64,000 nt of DNA from Albula goreensis (Eukaryota > Chordata > Actinopteri > Albuliformes > Albulidae). The notes under the pieces are model-generated. The model did not search any database, was not told where the DNA came from, and was given only the letters and a program-made list of their open reading frames with translations. The position numbers and the translations under genes were made by a program. Positions 1-11,292 of this stretch are shown one piece after another. The stretch lies in the NCBI GenBank assembly GCA_022829145.1, contig CM040746.1, positions 41,787,212 through 41,851,211 of the forward strand, given 5' to 3'. Numbering within the stretch: position 1 is the stretch's first letter; every line of letters starts with the position of its first letter.

Positions 1-2567
1 TTTTTGTTTATTTGTTTTGGAGGAAAGCTTTCTTTGTTCTTTTTTTGACTCAAAAGTCAGGCAGCCCACATGAGCGGGAGTTTGAGATGTGCCCGTGTTG
101 AGCTGTCACTATGGGATGGGATGGACAGGCGGTTTGTCATGGTGTAGCTAGGCTGCAGGGCTTTAAAGAGCTGAGACACAGCCTATGAATATTGATATAT
201 TGTTCATATGGCTTATTATTCTGCGCTGTAGCTGGTCTGAGGCCATCTGACAGGTTAGAGTTAGCAGTGCTGAACATGATTCCATCAAAATATTTCCATG
301 TTTGTTCAAACAACTTCATATTTTTTTACTATTATGTTATAAAATGAAGGAACATTTCAGGCCTAGTTTAGACTGCACCTATGAGGTTAACGGACTTACT
401 GATCCTGTTGCTACGGGTGTTTGAAGATAATGATTGCCCGTAGGTTTGTGCCTCTCTAAGGTCCGTCTGGCTGTAGTCGGTGCTGAAACAGAAGGACCCG
501 CTGTCTGCTGCATCCCTCCTGTACTTTAGCAATGAGCCTCAATCTTACAGAAAATGGCTGTTTGCTGGCAGTGAGGTTTTGCCTTCAGCTTGATGTGCTA
601 TATTTAGGATTTTTTAAAAATCTCTTTGTTCAAAGCCACAGTAAATGTTTACGAAATCATGAATCGGCTACCAATTTAGAATCATATTTCTTTTTCCTCC
701 CTGGGAAAGGGAATTACGCATTGGCTTTGTTGTAAATTCGCCTAAACAACAGATTTTGTTCTTGACAAAATAATATGGCAGCAGAACATTGAAATCAGTG
801 TTCAGCTCAAAATTAAATAGGTTAACGAGCAAACTTCTTGAAAGATACGTTTTCAAAAAGTAATATTTGCTTCTGAGAGCACATACTAGCAACTTAATAT
901 TCTGTCATTTTAATCCATGATGAAAAAAATCTACTGCTGGAAATGAACACATCAAATCTATTTAGAGGGATGGCTTTTGATTCCACTGTATTTGATCACT
1001 TTTGCTATCTGTCACTGCTGTCAATACAAACTGTATGTCCTGTATACATTGTAAATGATCTTCTCCTACAAGTGGTTAGCACAGTCTCAAAGACAATCAA
1101 ACCTGACCGCTGCTCTGAAGTGGAAGTAGCCGATATATGATGTCATTTTGCATTTTACTTGCCATGTTGCTCGTGTTTGTGTACCATAGGAAATATTTTG
1201 CGATTTTTATATCCATCAACAATGCAGAGAGCTGTATGCCAGGTACTGGTACTGAGAAATTACTTTTTAAAGTTGTGCAGATTTTTAGAATCACACATGA
1301 TCACTGGTACACTGTCTGTAGAAATTATTTCTTGCATTTAGATTTGAGTCATGTTGTCCAAGGTAACATTCATGCATTTTAATTGTATTCTTTGAAGCAT
1401 TATAATTTTACTTTTTATGTGCCTGTTTTAGCTTTTGTGCAAAACGAAAATGCAAGATGCCCTGAAATCTGATGACTGCCAAAATGTAAGATAGGCTTTC
1501 TGTAATGACTGTTTACATGGTTTCCCATTCTGCCAATGTATTCTGCACATGGACTTCTCCGAGTTAAAAAAAAAAAAAAAAAAAAAAACAGCAAACAGGG
1601 TTTAATGGGGACCAGGTCTTTGGAAAGGAAGTTACAGTCTGGTTTGATGAATGCAAACTCATGCAGGAAATTATCCTGTTTTACAAATGTTACCATTGCA
1701 ACATTACAACCCATAATACTTAAAACCTTTGATGACCCCAAACTCTATCTCAGTGGCATGCACCTTTAATAGGGAAAGAATACCCTTTTAAATAAATCTG
1801 TCTGATTTTTCCCTACTGATCTTTCTCTCACTGTCTATTATGTAATTTAATTATAGAGTAACATTTGTATTTTGCAAAATTACACTGAAATATTTCTATG
1901 AATTTTGTAATTCAAGGAAATTATCCACCTCTGAGATGTATATACTCTTTTCTTTGAAGGACACTTTTTTAATGATTCTCATACACATTTGAAGAGGGTG
2001 AATCTGGACCATTAAAATCCAAGATCATTCATATGATGCAATAATAACATGCAGCCATTTTGTGTTTCTCAACTAATTTCCCCAAAAAATCCAATATTCT
2101 TAGTCAAGTGGCAGAATGTGCGAGTTTAGCTCTGGCCACAGCTGGCTGCAGTCACTGCGCATGTATATTCCGTTCAGAGGTTGGATTGTTCCAGTTCATC
2201 CGTATCAATATAAAGACAGGCAGTGATGTTGTGAAGGCTCTTGTGTTTGCGTTCATTGACTCCAAGACCAAAGAAGAGGGCAAAAAAAAGCCTTGAACTC
2301 TTATGTTGCTCACATAACTGTAAACATTGTAAATCTGGGCTTCATTTTATTGAGTTATGCAGGAATAGACATAGACTTGTGTTTAGTTTACAAATATATA
2401 TGTATCTCAGGTTCCAGTTAGTCTTAGAAAAAGTGAAATGGAGCGCTGCATCTAGAGAAAAGCGATTATTTAGAAGATACAAGGGAATTATGGACAGCTA
2501 TCTCATTCAGCTGTAATAGCATCTTACTCTCCACACATGTACTGTAGTGCTCTGGGCATGGCAAGAG
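1..2567. other. Unique non-coding DNA, no gene recognised
   Basis: AT-rich sequence without a frame that resembles a known protein; the open frames are short and scattered over both strands. A 23-base A run lies at 1566-1588. I see no splice-bounded exon and no RNA gene. It could be intron, intergenic DNA or a long untranslated region. Confidence 0.6.
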
Positions 2568-2598
2568 TAACCCTAACCCTAACCCTAACCCTAACCCT
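2568..2598 (-). repeat. Short interstitial telomere-like tract (TAACCC)5
   Basis: Five perfect TAACCC units in a row, the complementary strand of the vertebrate telomere repeat TTAGGG. The flanks are unrelated unique sequence. At 31 bp it is a short interstitial tract, not a chromosome end. Confidence 0.9.
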
Positions 2599-4754
2599 GC
2601 ATCACTACATCCAACAGGATAGGAGTCCCCGACATGCAAACAACTACATGGATGAGAGCAGTTAGAGAGGGAGCATGTATCTAGTTAATGTTCTTGCATT
2701 AGGGGTTTAGGCTGCCTTCCCAGATAGCCAGTATAGAGTGGCCTGCTTTTGGCACAGCTCTCAGTCTGCCAGGGTTTTACAGTCCCACCACCATGGTCTA
2801 GTAGCAGACCGATGAAAGCAAGGCAGTCAGGACCCGCTGATTATTAACACTGATCATCAGCAGAATGACTGCTGTAACAAAGGCCAGTCACTGGTCAGCC
2901 ACTCCATGCTTGCTGTTCAGGTCATTGTGGCTGAAATTTTAATGAGATTTTAAGGCAAAATGCACTTCGGTCTGAAGAGAATATTGTCCTACATGTCAAC
3001 TATCTGCAATACATAAAAATGGTCCAATGCCTGCCCTGAAACCTTACTAATGTGTACAATTAAATCTGCACATTGTTTTAAAATAACTGTATACCTTAGA
3101 TTGTAAATTTAAATAACATTGTGAGACTGAAGATTTTACATTTAGTGCTGTTAGTTTCCATGCATGTATAAAAATCTGGAGAACATGCAGTGGTAGACAA
3201 GTCCATTGTCTGCCATATGCCTTGAAAATGTTAGTTATGATGTAAAAAAAAAACATTATGTATCCGTCAGATTTGAGTCTTGATGAAATGTAAACAGATA
3301 TCTAGAGTAAATTGTAAAGACTTTGCTATTTAAACTTAGATCCTAAAATAATTACGCATGGAGTTAAGAGTAACTTTGTACCAGCCGATGCCTATTTATC
3401 GCCTAGTCAAAGCCAGTATTCAAATGAATTCAATTTATGTCACCATACATTTAAAAGACACAGTACATATAACATAGAATTTATCTGCGCCAAAACCAGA
3501 CAATGATATTTTGTAAAAATTTCAGTTTTTTTGAGATTATGTCCAAAGGCCACCCTCTGTACCCTGAACATTGTGTCTGAGATGTGTGCTGCAGAAATAT
3601 ATACTCTGAAGGTTTCCATCAGTAAGGGAATTTGCCATTTTTAAAGCTCTTTACTTTTGCTTAATTTCGCTGTGTGGAACCTTTCACTAGTTAAAGCCAT
3701 ATTGTTTAGACTGCAATAATTTATTGAAACAGTAAAAAAAGGATAAACCAGAATGGGAAACCTTTTTAGTCTCATATGTTTTCTGTAAAGAAAAGCTATG
3801 TCTACCTATCTACCTATCAACCATCTGAATTTCTCATGATATATCAAATGTATGTATGTGTATATATACGTATATACACTATAAATAGTTCACCTGGAAA
3901 AATGCTGTCTTTTTAAAAAAGAAAAAAGTGAAAAAACCACAGTGCTGATGTCTCTGTATGTACTGTACCGTATGTATGTGTGTATGTTCCTGTGCGTCTC
4001 TGTGTCGGTCTGTGATGTAAACTCCATATTGTTGGTTCATGTTGTCCCTGTTAGTAGACGTCTCTTAATTCTACCCTATGTGCTCAAGCCCGGCTGTGCT
4101 TACAGTCTCATGGAGAGCGAAGGCTCTGATGGCACAGCATCATGCAGTGCTCTTGTGTGCCAATTACCAGAACACAGTCTGCAAAATAACACACCTCTCC
4201 TTCACCGGTGCATACAAGCCAAACATGCATTTTTAAAAGTCTGATGAGCAGAAACTGTTTACTGAATCAGGAGGTGGGAGTGGAGAAGCAGCGATGACAG
4301 GGCTTACCCAGGCCTCGGCAAATCGCGCCACACAAATAGTCCGGCATCGCGACCCAGTGTTGCAAGTTATTTCTGAATGCAGTAAGGGGGCGGGCCACTT
4401 TCGCTTCTGTGTGATCAGCTGATAGTGTATTTGTGTTTAATCAGTGAGAACGTTACTGGAGTCCCTTATGTTCTCACTTAGGTTCTCACTTAATGGGTTT
4501 GACTTGAGTAACAGCCATGCACTAGCCAACAGGGTGGTGAAATTTAAGAGGTAATGGACTTTCAAATGGGATGCCAAGGATGAGGACTGACTGAAGCTAT
4601 TTACATTTTAATTGCAGTAAAATGGCCATTGATGGCATGGAAAAGAATAAGTGCTTTAGGATGGGTACAAGTGTGCCCCCTGCTTGGATATAGGCTGCCC
4701 AGAAAAGCTGTACTTCAGATGGCTCCCATACATCTACTACACCCTCTATGAACA
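2599..4754. other. Unique non-coding DNA
   Basis: No recognisable gene. It holds small simple repeats: a TCTACCTA tract near 3800 and a TGTATG/TATA tract near 3850-3880. A GC-richer patch with a GGGGCGGGCC box lies near 4386, but there is no associated exon or TATA context that would let me call a promoter. Confidence 0.55.
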
Positions 4755-4827
4755 TCCCACCCCATCCCATCCCACCCTATTCTACACCATCCCATCCCAT
4801 CCCACCCCATCCCACCATATTCTACAC
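4755..4827. repeat. CCCAT/CCCAC pentamer-rich simple repeat
   Basis: Imperfect CATCC and CACCC pentamers interrupted twice by a TATTCTACA segment, so the tract is itself a small tandem duplication of about 45 bp. Confidence 0.75.
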
Positions 4828-5306
4828 TTCATATACATGGTATCTTTGTGACACCAAGCTGTTGAGGTGTTGGTTTCACAGCAGGGGGAAAGGGCTGACT
4901 GAGTTGTGTAAAAACCAGGCTGGTGTCTAGCTTAGTGTTTTTCCCACTCATACTGTATACAGTACTGTAATAAATACAATATAAATCAACTCAAAGACAC
5001 TGGCTTCAGCAGACACACCAAACTAAGCATCCCATAATCCTATAGCTGTGTCATTATTGGTGGCAAGTGAGAGATTTCTGAAACTCAGAATGGGTGCAGT
5101 GAGTCACAGGGTTGGTGAATGGCCATTTAAGCCAGTGCTGATTCACTCTATTTCGCTCCCATTACAAACATATTTCAGTATCTGCTGCGGAAGGTAGCCC
5201 CACTGTTCCCTCACCGGGCACTGAGAGGGGAAACTGCTGTTCCCTAAATTTGACTTCACATTAATTCAGGAGCACCAAAGCTGAGCCAGAGGTAGAGAGC
5301 TAACAG
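4828..5306. other. Unique non-coding DNA
   Basis: No gene or clear repeat seen; only short scattered open frames. Confidence 0.5.
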
Positions 5307-5443
5307 GGTTAGGGTTAGCCCTAGACCTAGCTCTGACGCTGACGCTGACCCTAACCCTAGCCCTAGCCCTAACCCTAACCCTAACCCTAACCCTAGCCCT
5401 AACCCTAACCCTAACCCTAACCCTAGCCCTAGCCCTAACCCTG
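5307..5443. repeat. Interstitial telomere-like block, mainly CCCTAA with CCCTAG variants
   Basis: From 5347 to 5443 runs a continuous array of CCCTAA and CCCTAG hexamers, about 16 units. Just upstream, at 5307-5318, are two units in the opposite orientation (GGGTTAGGGTTAG), followed by degenerate CCCTAG/CTGACG units. The TTAGGG-then-CCCTAA order is that of a head-to-head telomere junction, although the left arm is only two units long. Confidence 0.85.
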
Positions 5444-5807
5444 GCTAATCTGAGCTGGGCTCGGTCTTTATACTTTCTTGAGGATTGATAATGAATGAGA
5501 AAGTGTGTTCTGTATTAATGCAGATGATTGGTTTTCAGATGATCAGTAGAAAAGAAATTGCTGAAGAAGAAAACATTATGGACATTATTTGAGTGGGAGG
5601 GACAAGGTCTCCAAACCTATTATTGGACATACTGCAAAAGAAAAACATTCAATAATATTTCAGTTGTTAGAGGTATAGCTGGATTGGAATTAGGGCTGGA
5701 TGGGGGCGGGGGGGGTGAAGCTACCTGAGGAGAGGATTGGACCCCCAGCCCCACAGAGGAAAGGACAGAAGAATAAAACAGGCTTATTCTAACAGGATAA
5801 ACAGCCA
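5444..5807. other. Unique spacer with a G-rich patch
   Basis: No gene seen. A run of G with a single C lies near 5701-5716. Confidence 0.5.
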
Positions 5808-6020
5808 TACCCCGTCAGTCTCTTACCCCGTCAGTCTCTTACCCCGTCAGTCTCTTACCCCGTCAGTCTCTTTACCCCGTCAGTCTCTTTACTCCGTCAG
5901 TCTCTTACCCCATCAGTCTCTTTACCCCGTCAGTCTCTTTACCCCGTCAGTCTCTTTACCCCGTCAGTCTCTTTACCCCGCCAGTCTCTTACCCCGTCTG
6001 TCTCTTACCCCGTCAGTCTC
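5808..6020. repeat. 16/17-bp minisatellite, 13 copies
   Basis: Unit TTACCCCGTCAGTCTCT, with or without the first T, in 13 nearly identical copies. Variants are single-base (ACTCCG, CCCCATC, CCGCCAG, CGTCTGT). The open frame running through it on the plus strand is a repeat artefact. Confidence 0.95.
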
Positions 6021-6228
6021 CTTTAGTGTTACTTTCTGCAGTTTGAAAAATCACACCAACACAATTGCATTTGTAAAAGGGCTATTTCCATCGCATTCTT
6101 CACCAAAGTCCACTGCATCAGATGCCATTGTCACCCTAATCTCAATCTCTTCCTCAAAACCCAGCCCAATCACTTCTCATTGTGTGTGTGGGATGGGTTG
6201 GGTGAGTTTGGTAGGGGTTGGAGGTAGA

Positions 6229-7000
6229 CTGGGTCAGGGAGAGACAGGGCATGGGGCTGGGTCAGGGAGAGGTGGGGCTGGGTCAGGGAGAGATGGGGCG
6301 TGGGGCTGGGTCAGGGAGAGACGGGGCATGGGGCTGGGTCAGGGAGAGATGGGGCGTGGTGCTGGGTCAGGGAGAGATGGGGCGTGGGGCTGGGTCAGGG
6401 AGAGATGGGGCGTGGGGCTGGGTCAGGGAGAGATGGGGCGTGGTGCTGGGTCAGGGAGAGATGGGGTGTGGTGCTGGGTCAGGGAGAGAATGGGTGTGGT
6501 GCTGGGTCAGGGAGAGATGGGGCGTGGTGCTGGGTCAGGGAGAGATGGGGCGTGGGGCTGGGTCAGGGAGAGATGGGGCGTGGGGCTGGGTCAGGGAGAG
6601 ATGGGGCTGGGTCAAGGAGAGATGGGGCGTGGGGCTGGGTCAGGGAGAGATGGGGCGTGGGGCTGGGTCAGGGAGAGATGGGGCTGGGTCAGGGAGAGAC
6701 AGGGCATGGGTCTGGGTCAGGGAGAGACGGCATGGGGCTGGGTCAGGGAGAGATGGGGCGTGGGGCTGGGTCAGGGAGAGATGGGGCGTGGGGCTGGGTC
6801 AGGGAGAGATGGGGCTGGGTCAGGGAGAGATGGGGCGTGGGGCTGGGTCAGGGAGAGACGGGGCTGGGTCAGGGAGAGATGGGGCGTGGGGCTGGGTCAG
6901 GGAGAGATGGGGCGTGGGGCTGGGTCAGGGAGAGATGGGGCTGGGTCAGGGAGAGACAGGGCATGGGGCTGGGTCAGGGAGAGATGGGGCGTGGGGCTGG
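6229..7000. repeat. 28-bp G-rich minisatellite, about 29 copies
   Basis: The core CTGGGTCAGGGAGAGA alternates with TGGGGCGTGGGG to give 28 bp; shortened 21-bp units lack the GCGTGGG part. I count about 29 occurrences of the GGGTCAGGGA core. Each full unit holds four G runs of three or four on the plus strand, the canonical G-quadruplex pattern. The overlapping plus-strand frames of 240-432 codons through the array (Gly/Arg/Trp-rich) cycle through all three phases and are not a credible protein. Confidence 0.95.
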
Positions 7001-9049
7001 TACAAAAATCACTTGGCTATGAGAAGAAAGGTTAAAGAGATGTGCTTGCTTTCTTTAGCATTGTTTTCCAAAAGGAATTACTACAGATCTTCGCTACAAT
7101 TTTCAAATTCATATGAAGCCAGACTGAAATGCATAAATGGGGTTTTGTAAACAGTTTCTGCTGTCAGGAAATCAGATATTTCAGCAACCCATAGAGCACT
7201 GCTGACATGTCTGTCTGAGCGTCAGAATGATTTCCTTCATTGGAAAATAAAATATATATATATATCCAAGAAACAACTTTTAAAAACTGCACAACACACA
7301 GTGTTGCACCCACTGAGGTCCTACATAACCTGAAGTCACAATTGTGTCTGCTTGTAATCACTTGAAAAAATAACTTTTAAAATTAACTTTCAAAATGTAT
7401 ATTTTACATGAAGAAATGTACAAAAATAGACTCAAACAAGCAAAATTGTGTGAATAGAAAGAGACTTGTACATATATTCTATTCTTTAATGTTAAACATT
7501 TTATTTTAATTTTATTATGTGGGAAAGGTAAAGGGAAATATTTGATGGTGGGGGAGGGAGTGGAGACTGAATTTCAGATTAAACTTGCAAATAATGGAAC
7601 CCTTTCAACTTTATCACTTGTCAGACTTGGGTTAAATGTATGATAATGTGAAGTGTTAAGCTTAGATGATGTGGCAACAAGATAAACATTTTAGAGTATA
7701 TGTCTTTGCATGGCATTTACAGTCATTATCATATTACATTTGTCTTACACCCACACGGCGCTATGTAAGTGGATTCTCCGATTCATTTGAAAAAGGAACC
7801 ATCTAACTCTCCTCTGAAAGGAGGGAATTTATCTTTTTGATGTGATGTAGTTTGGCTGCACAAATCATGGCATAAATAACATTGTGATGAATGGAGAGCA
7901 TGATTTAGTGTGTCTTTAGTGTGTCTACTGTGTCTTTTTTAATGTCTGCTGAGAAAAACAAGCTAAAAATGAGTCTGTGTGTTCTTTAAATGCATATATT
8001 GGCCCTTGGAAATTCTCATACCTTCATATCAACAATTGGGCATTTCTGAACAGCACCATAGAAATAGATCTCATGTTGGCCGCAGCATTTGAAAATAGTA
8101 TCCAGGCTACAGAAAGTCACTATCTTTAATGGAATGCTGGAAATTTCTATTTTTTTTCTCTTGCAGTTTTTACATTTATTTTTAATGTATCAGTTTTTAT
8201 AGAGCATAGCCGAAAACTAGCCAAGTAACAACCTGCCAAATGGACCTTGATATGTGACTCAAGCACTGTGCACAGATTCTGTATCTCTTGGAGGCCATTC
8301 AGTGATGACACATTCATGTCTACTACATTCCTTTTACGGGTGCAACTCGCAACCAAATGAATTCCTGAAGAAAAAGCCCCTGAAATACACGTAAACACTG
8401 CTTAGACGGTACCCACAAATCTTTAGTACATTCCAGTATCTCACAAATTGCACTAGATATTTTTGACTTACCTTGACCAAAAAGGAGGGAAATGTCTGTC
8501 GTCCATCATATTGACACGGTTACTCTCCGTTAAAATGTTCCATTATGTGTCTTTATGTGTGTGTTTAAATATGACTACGATAAAGTTGAAAGGTTTAAAT
8601 TTAAAAAAGAAATAATAAAATGTATGTTGTACTTTGCTTTTACTAAGTCAGCCTAAAACAATTGTTCTATTTTATTTGAGGGAATGGGAGCTGAGAATGT
8701 AAATGTGTGAAAATCCTAATAAGATACTTACTGCATGTCTTATACTGTCTGTGTAACCAAATCACTGTAGAATTGTTACATCTATGGAGCTAAAGCATCA
8801 TTTTTGGAGATTCAATGCATAATGAAATTAATAAAGTGATTTCATAAAAGATCCTTTGTGTTTTCATTGATGGAATAAAGGTTATAATTCATTTTTTTAT
8901 TACTGCGTACAACAACACAAGTTACTCTACAATTTTTGTACAACTGTGATTATTATAACTTGCCTTATAACAATGTTTGTGAGGTTTCAGTTAATTTCCT
9001 TGATAGATTAAGTTGTCTTAAAATACCTTGATTCCCGCACAGAAAAGAT
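7001..9049. other. AT-rich unique DNA, possible 3' untranslated or intronic sequence
   Basis: No coding frame recognised. The stretch from about 7700 to 8860 is AT-rich with many TTTA/ATTT patches and an AATAAA at 8830-8835, which would fit the end of a long 3' untranslated region, but there is no upstream exon in view to attach it to. Confidence 0.4.
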
Positions 9050-9412
9050 TCACACACTCGCATCACACGCATATACATACTCACACACTCGCATCACACG
9101 CATTCACACACACACACACACACTCGCATCACACGCATACACATACTCACACACTTGCATCACACGCATTCACACACACACACACACACTCGCATCACAC
9201 GCATACACATACTCACACACTCGCATCACACGCATTCACACACACACACTCGCATCACACGCATACACATACTCACACACTCGCATCACACGCATTCACA
9301 CACACTCGCATCACACGCATACACATACTCACACACTCTCATACACTCACGTCATACTCCTATAACACACATACACACACACTCATACTCGCATCGCACT
9401 CACTCATACAAG
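9050..9412. repeat. CA-rich compound minisatellite, about 60-66-bp units
   Basis: Repeated blocks ACACTCGCATCACACGCAT joined to ACACATACTCACAC and to a pure CA tract. Block-to-block spacing falls from about 66 to 58 bp along the array because the CA tract gets shorter in each later unit. The plus-strand His/Thr-rich frames are artefacts. Confidence 0.9.
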
Positions 9413-9908
9413 CACATGTGCAGTCATTCTAACATATTTTCCACACTTAAATCCCAAAAGGGGAAAAATGTACAAATACACTATTTCTCCTCCACACTCG
9501 AGTAGGAGGATATTTTTTTATGATGCATAATAATTATAATTATTTCCTCCTTCTATATAAATCTAATAGGATACATATTCCAGTCTCTTTGTTTGAGGTT
9601 TCTCAGGCTTTGTCTGGGTAATTATATAGTTCACTCTGCCTGGAAATGACAGCAATCATGCTTCATTGTTCCTGGAAGCTGGAATAACCAAACTGAAAGC
9701 ATTAAAAATGCAGGCAGCCCCATGAGATGAAAGCAGTGACAGGTGCAGTTTTGTAAGCAATTATGAATTTCAGACTGAAGGCATTTCTGACTCTGGTGGG
9801 TAGAGGCAGTCTCAGATGGCAAAAACAGCACTCAGAGAAATGGCCATGCCTGTTTGCCTCTGACTCCGGCCAGCGGATCCCTTCCTAAAAAACTCACGAC
9901 AGAGAAAA
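9413..9908. other. Unique non-coding DNA
   Basis: No gene, RNA or clear repeat recognised. Confidence 0.5.
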
Positions 9909-9978
9909 CATCCATGAAACGTGCTGCAAGTAACACTGGATGAGAATTATCCATGTAACGTGCTGCAAGTAACGCTGT
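9909..9978. repeat. Short 40-bp direct duplication
   Basis: The phrase ATCCATG(A/T)AACGTGCTG followed by CAAGTAAC occurs twice, about 40 bp apart, with two or three mismatches. Confidence 0.75.
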
Positions 9979-9990
9979 GTTTGTGCTTCT

Positions 9991-10090
9991 TTTGGGACAA
10001 GAGTGTTAAAGTGCTAGAGGGGGTAAAAGTCTCAAGTGCCAAAAGGGTTAGCATGGACTAAACCCTGTGGATGACCTGTTGAAGAAACAA
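9991..10090 (-). mobile_element. Fragment of a TAATG-tailed dispersed repeat (SINE/MITE-like)
   Basis: The reverse complement of this segment matches 23842-23927 closely over about 90 bp. Shared stretches in order are CAACAGGTCATCCA, AGGGTT-AGTCCAT, GGCACTTGAGACTTTTACC, TAGCACTTTAACAC and CTTGTCCCA. It ends before the TAATG tail present in the other copy, so it is a truncated fragment in the opposite orientation. The class (SINE or non-autonomous DNA transposon) is not decided by the sequence. Confidence 0.7.
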
Positions 10091-11292
10091 AAACATTTTT
10101 GTTTCTGCATGCTTTAGAACCTCTACCCCACATAGTCCCAGTATGAGGCTCATCTTGCTTTTGTTCCTTCCCAGTGGGGCGTATATCACGGTGAGCATAG
10201 AGAGGAGAGGGCATGTCATACCACTAACTCAGTTAAAGTGCCCTGCAGAACCTCAAACCTCCATTCCAAATTCAGAAAAAAAATGTAAAAAAAAAAGGAA
10301 CACTAAGCCCCACTTTCAAACAGCTGATATGAAAAATGTAAAAAAAGGAACACGAACCCCTGACGGTTGATATGAAAACTGCAACTGCAGTCACAACACA
10401 TCTGTGTTCCTCCTGCTTTTATCATGTTTGTGTAGACAGGTGAGTGCTGCTCTATCCATTTGAGACATCATAAATTACCTATAAACATTATATTAGTAAA
10501 AAAAAAATAATAATTACAAATTCACTCATGGGGGAACATCCATCACATTTTGTTCCACAGCTCGTGTGTCACTTTGATTAATTGAAGTATTTATGAAAGG
10601 GATAGGAACTGTTCATTGCTGGAAGTATTTTTTTTCTGTGAGACATTCCTGTAATTGAATTCATTAATTCAGGCAGCCACCAGCTCATTACGTGAGTGTA
10701 TTACATCCTCTTACTTGTCCTGTTATGCCATGAAAGGAGTCTCTCATGGTGTTTGAGCTTTGATTGCCCAGTCTTCTCTCTGTCAGTTTCTGTGATATGG
10801 TATATCTTTCTCTATAGTATATCTCTCCCACAGTCAGACACCCAAAGCACAGGGATACAGGGCGCTGATGCAGTACGCTCCCACACCTGAATGCCTGCAA
10901 ACAGACACATGGCACAAACCAAGAAAGAGGTGAAAACTCAGTCATGGAGAATTTAAATGTCTCAAATCTATAAAGGGTTATGAACTTTAATTGCTTTTTT
11001 GAATTATTTGATGCAGCTGTCTGTAAAACAAAACTGGTATTTTTGTAAAAAGTTAGTGGTGGGGAGAGCCTGATGGGCCCCTCGCTGCAGCTGGTCACAC
11101 CGGTCTGCGGAACAGCGGCCGCCTCCCTCTGAGTCGTGCTGGCAGCGTATATTGGTGTGTTATATATTACAGTTCTGCTGTGAGCTTTAAAAGCTCTCCT
11201 CTGCAGAACAGACCTGTGTCATAATTCAGCCTCGCACAGCTGTGCAGCAAGGCTGGCTAAAGGAGAGGACGTGTACATTCATGTGAGTCTGC
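10091..11292. other. Unique non-coding DNA
   Basis: No gene recognised. A small A-rich duplication (ATGTAAAAAAAGGAACAC-like, twice) lies around 10279-10351. The flank just before the next array (11290-11310) already contains CTGAAGCTAAGCAGG, the first partial repeat unit. Confidence 0.5.

Noticed and set aside
2568-2598. Chromosome end
   Set aside because: Only five telomere units with unique DNA on both sides.
4370-4450. GC-box promoter
   Set aside because: One GGGGCGGGCC box without a CpG island, exon or start-site context.
5737-7035. 432-codon Gly/Arg/Trp-rich frame
   Set aside because: Made of the 16/17-bp and 28-bp arrays joined by a short unique piece; three overlapping phases are open.
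8820-8860. Polyadenylation site of a host gene
   Set aside because: AATAAA is common in AT-rich DNA and no exon lies upstream in the window; kept only as a remark.
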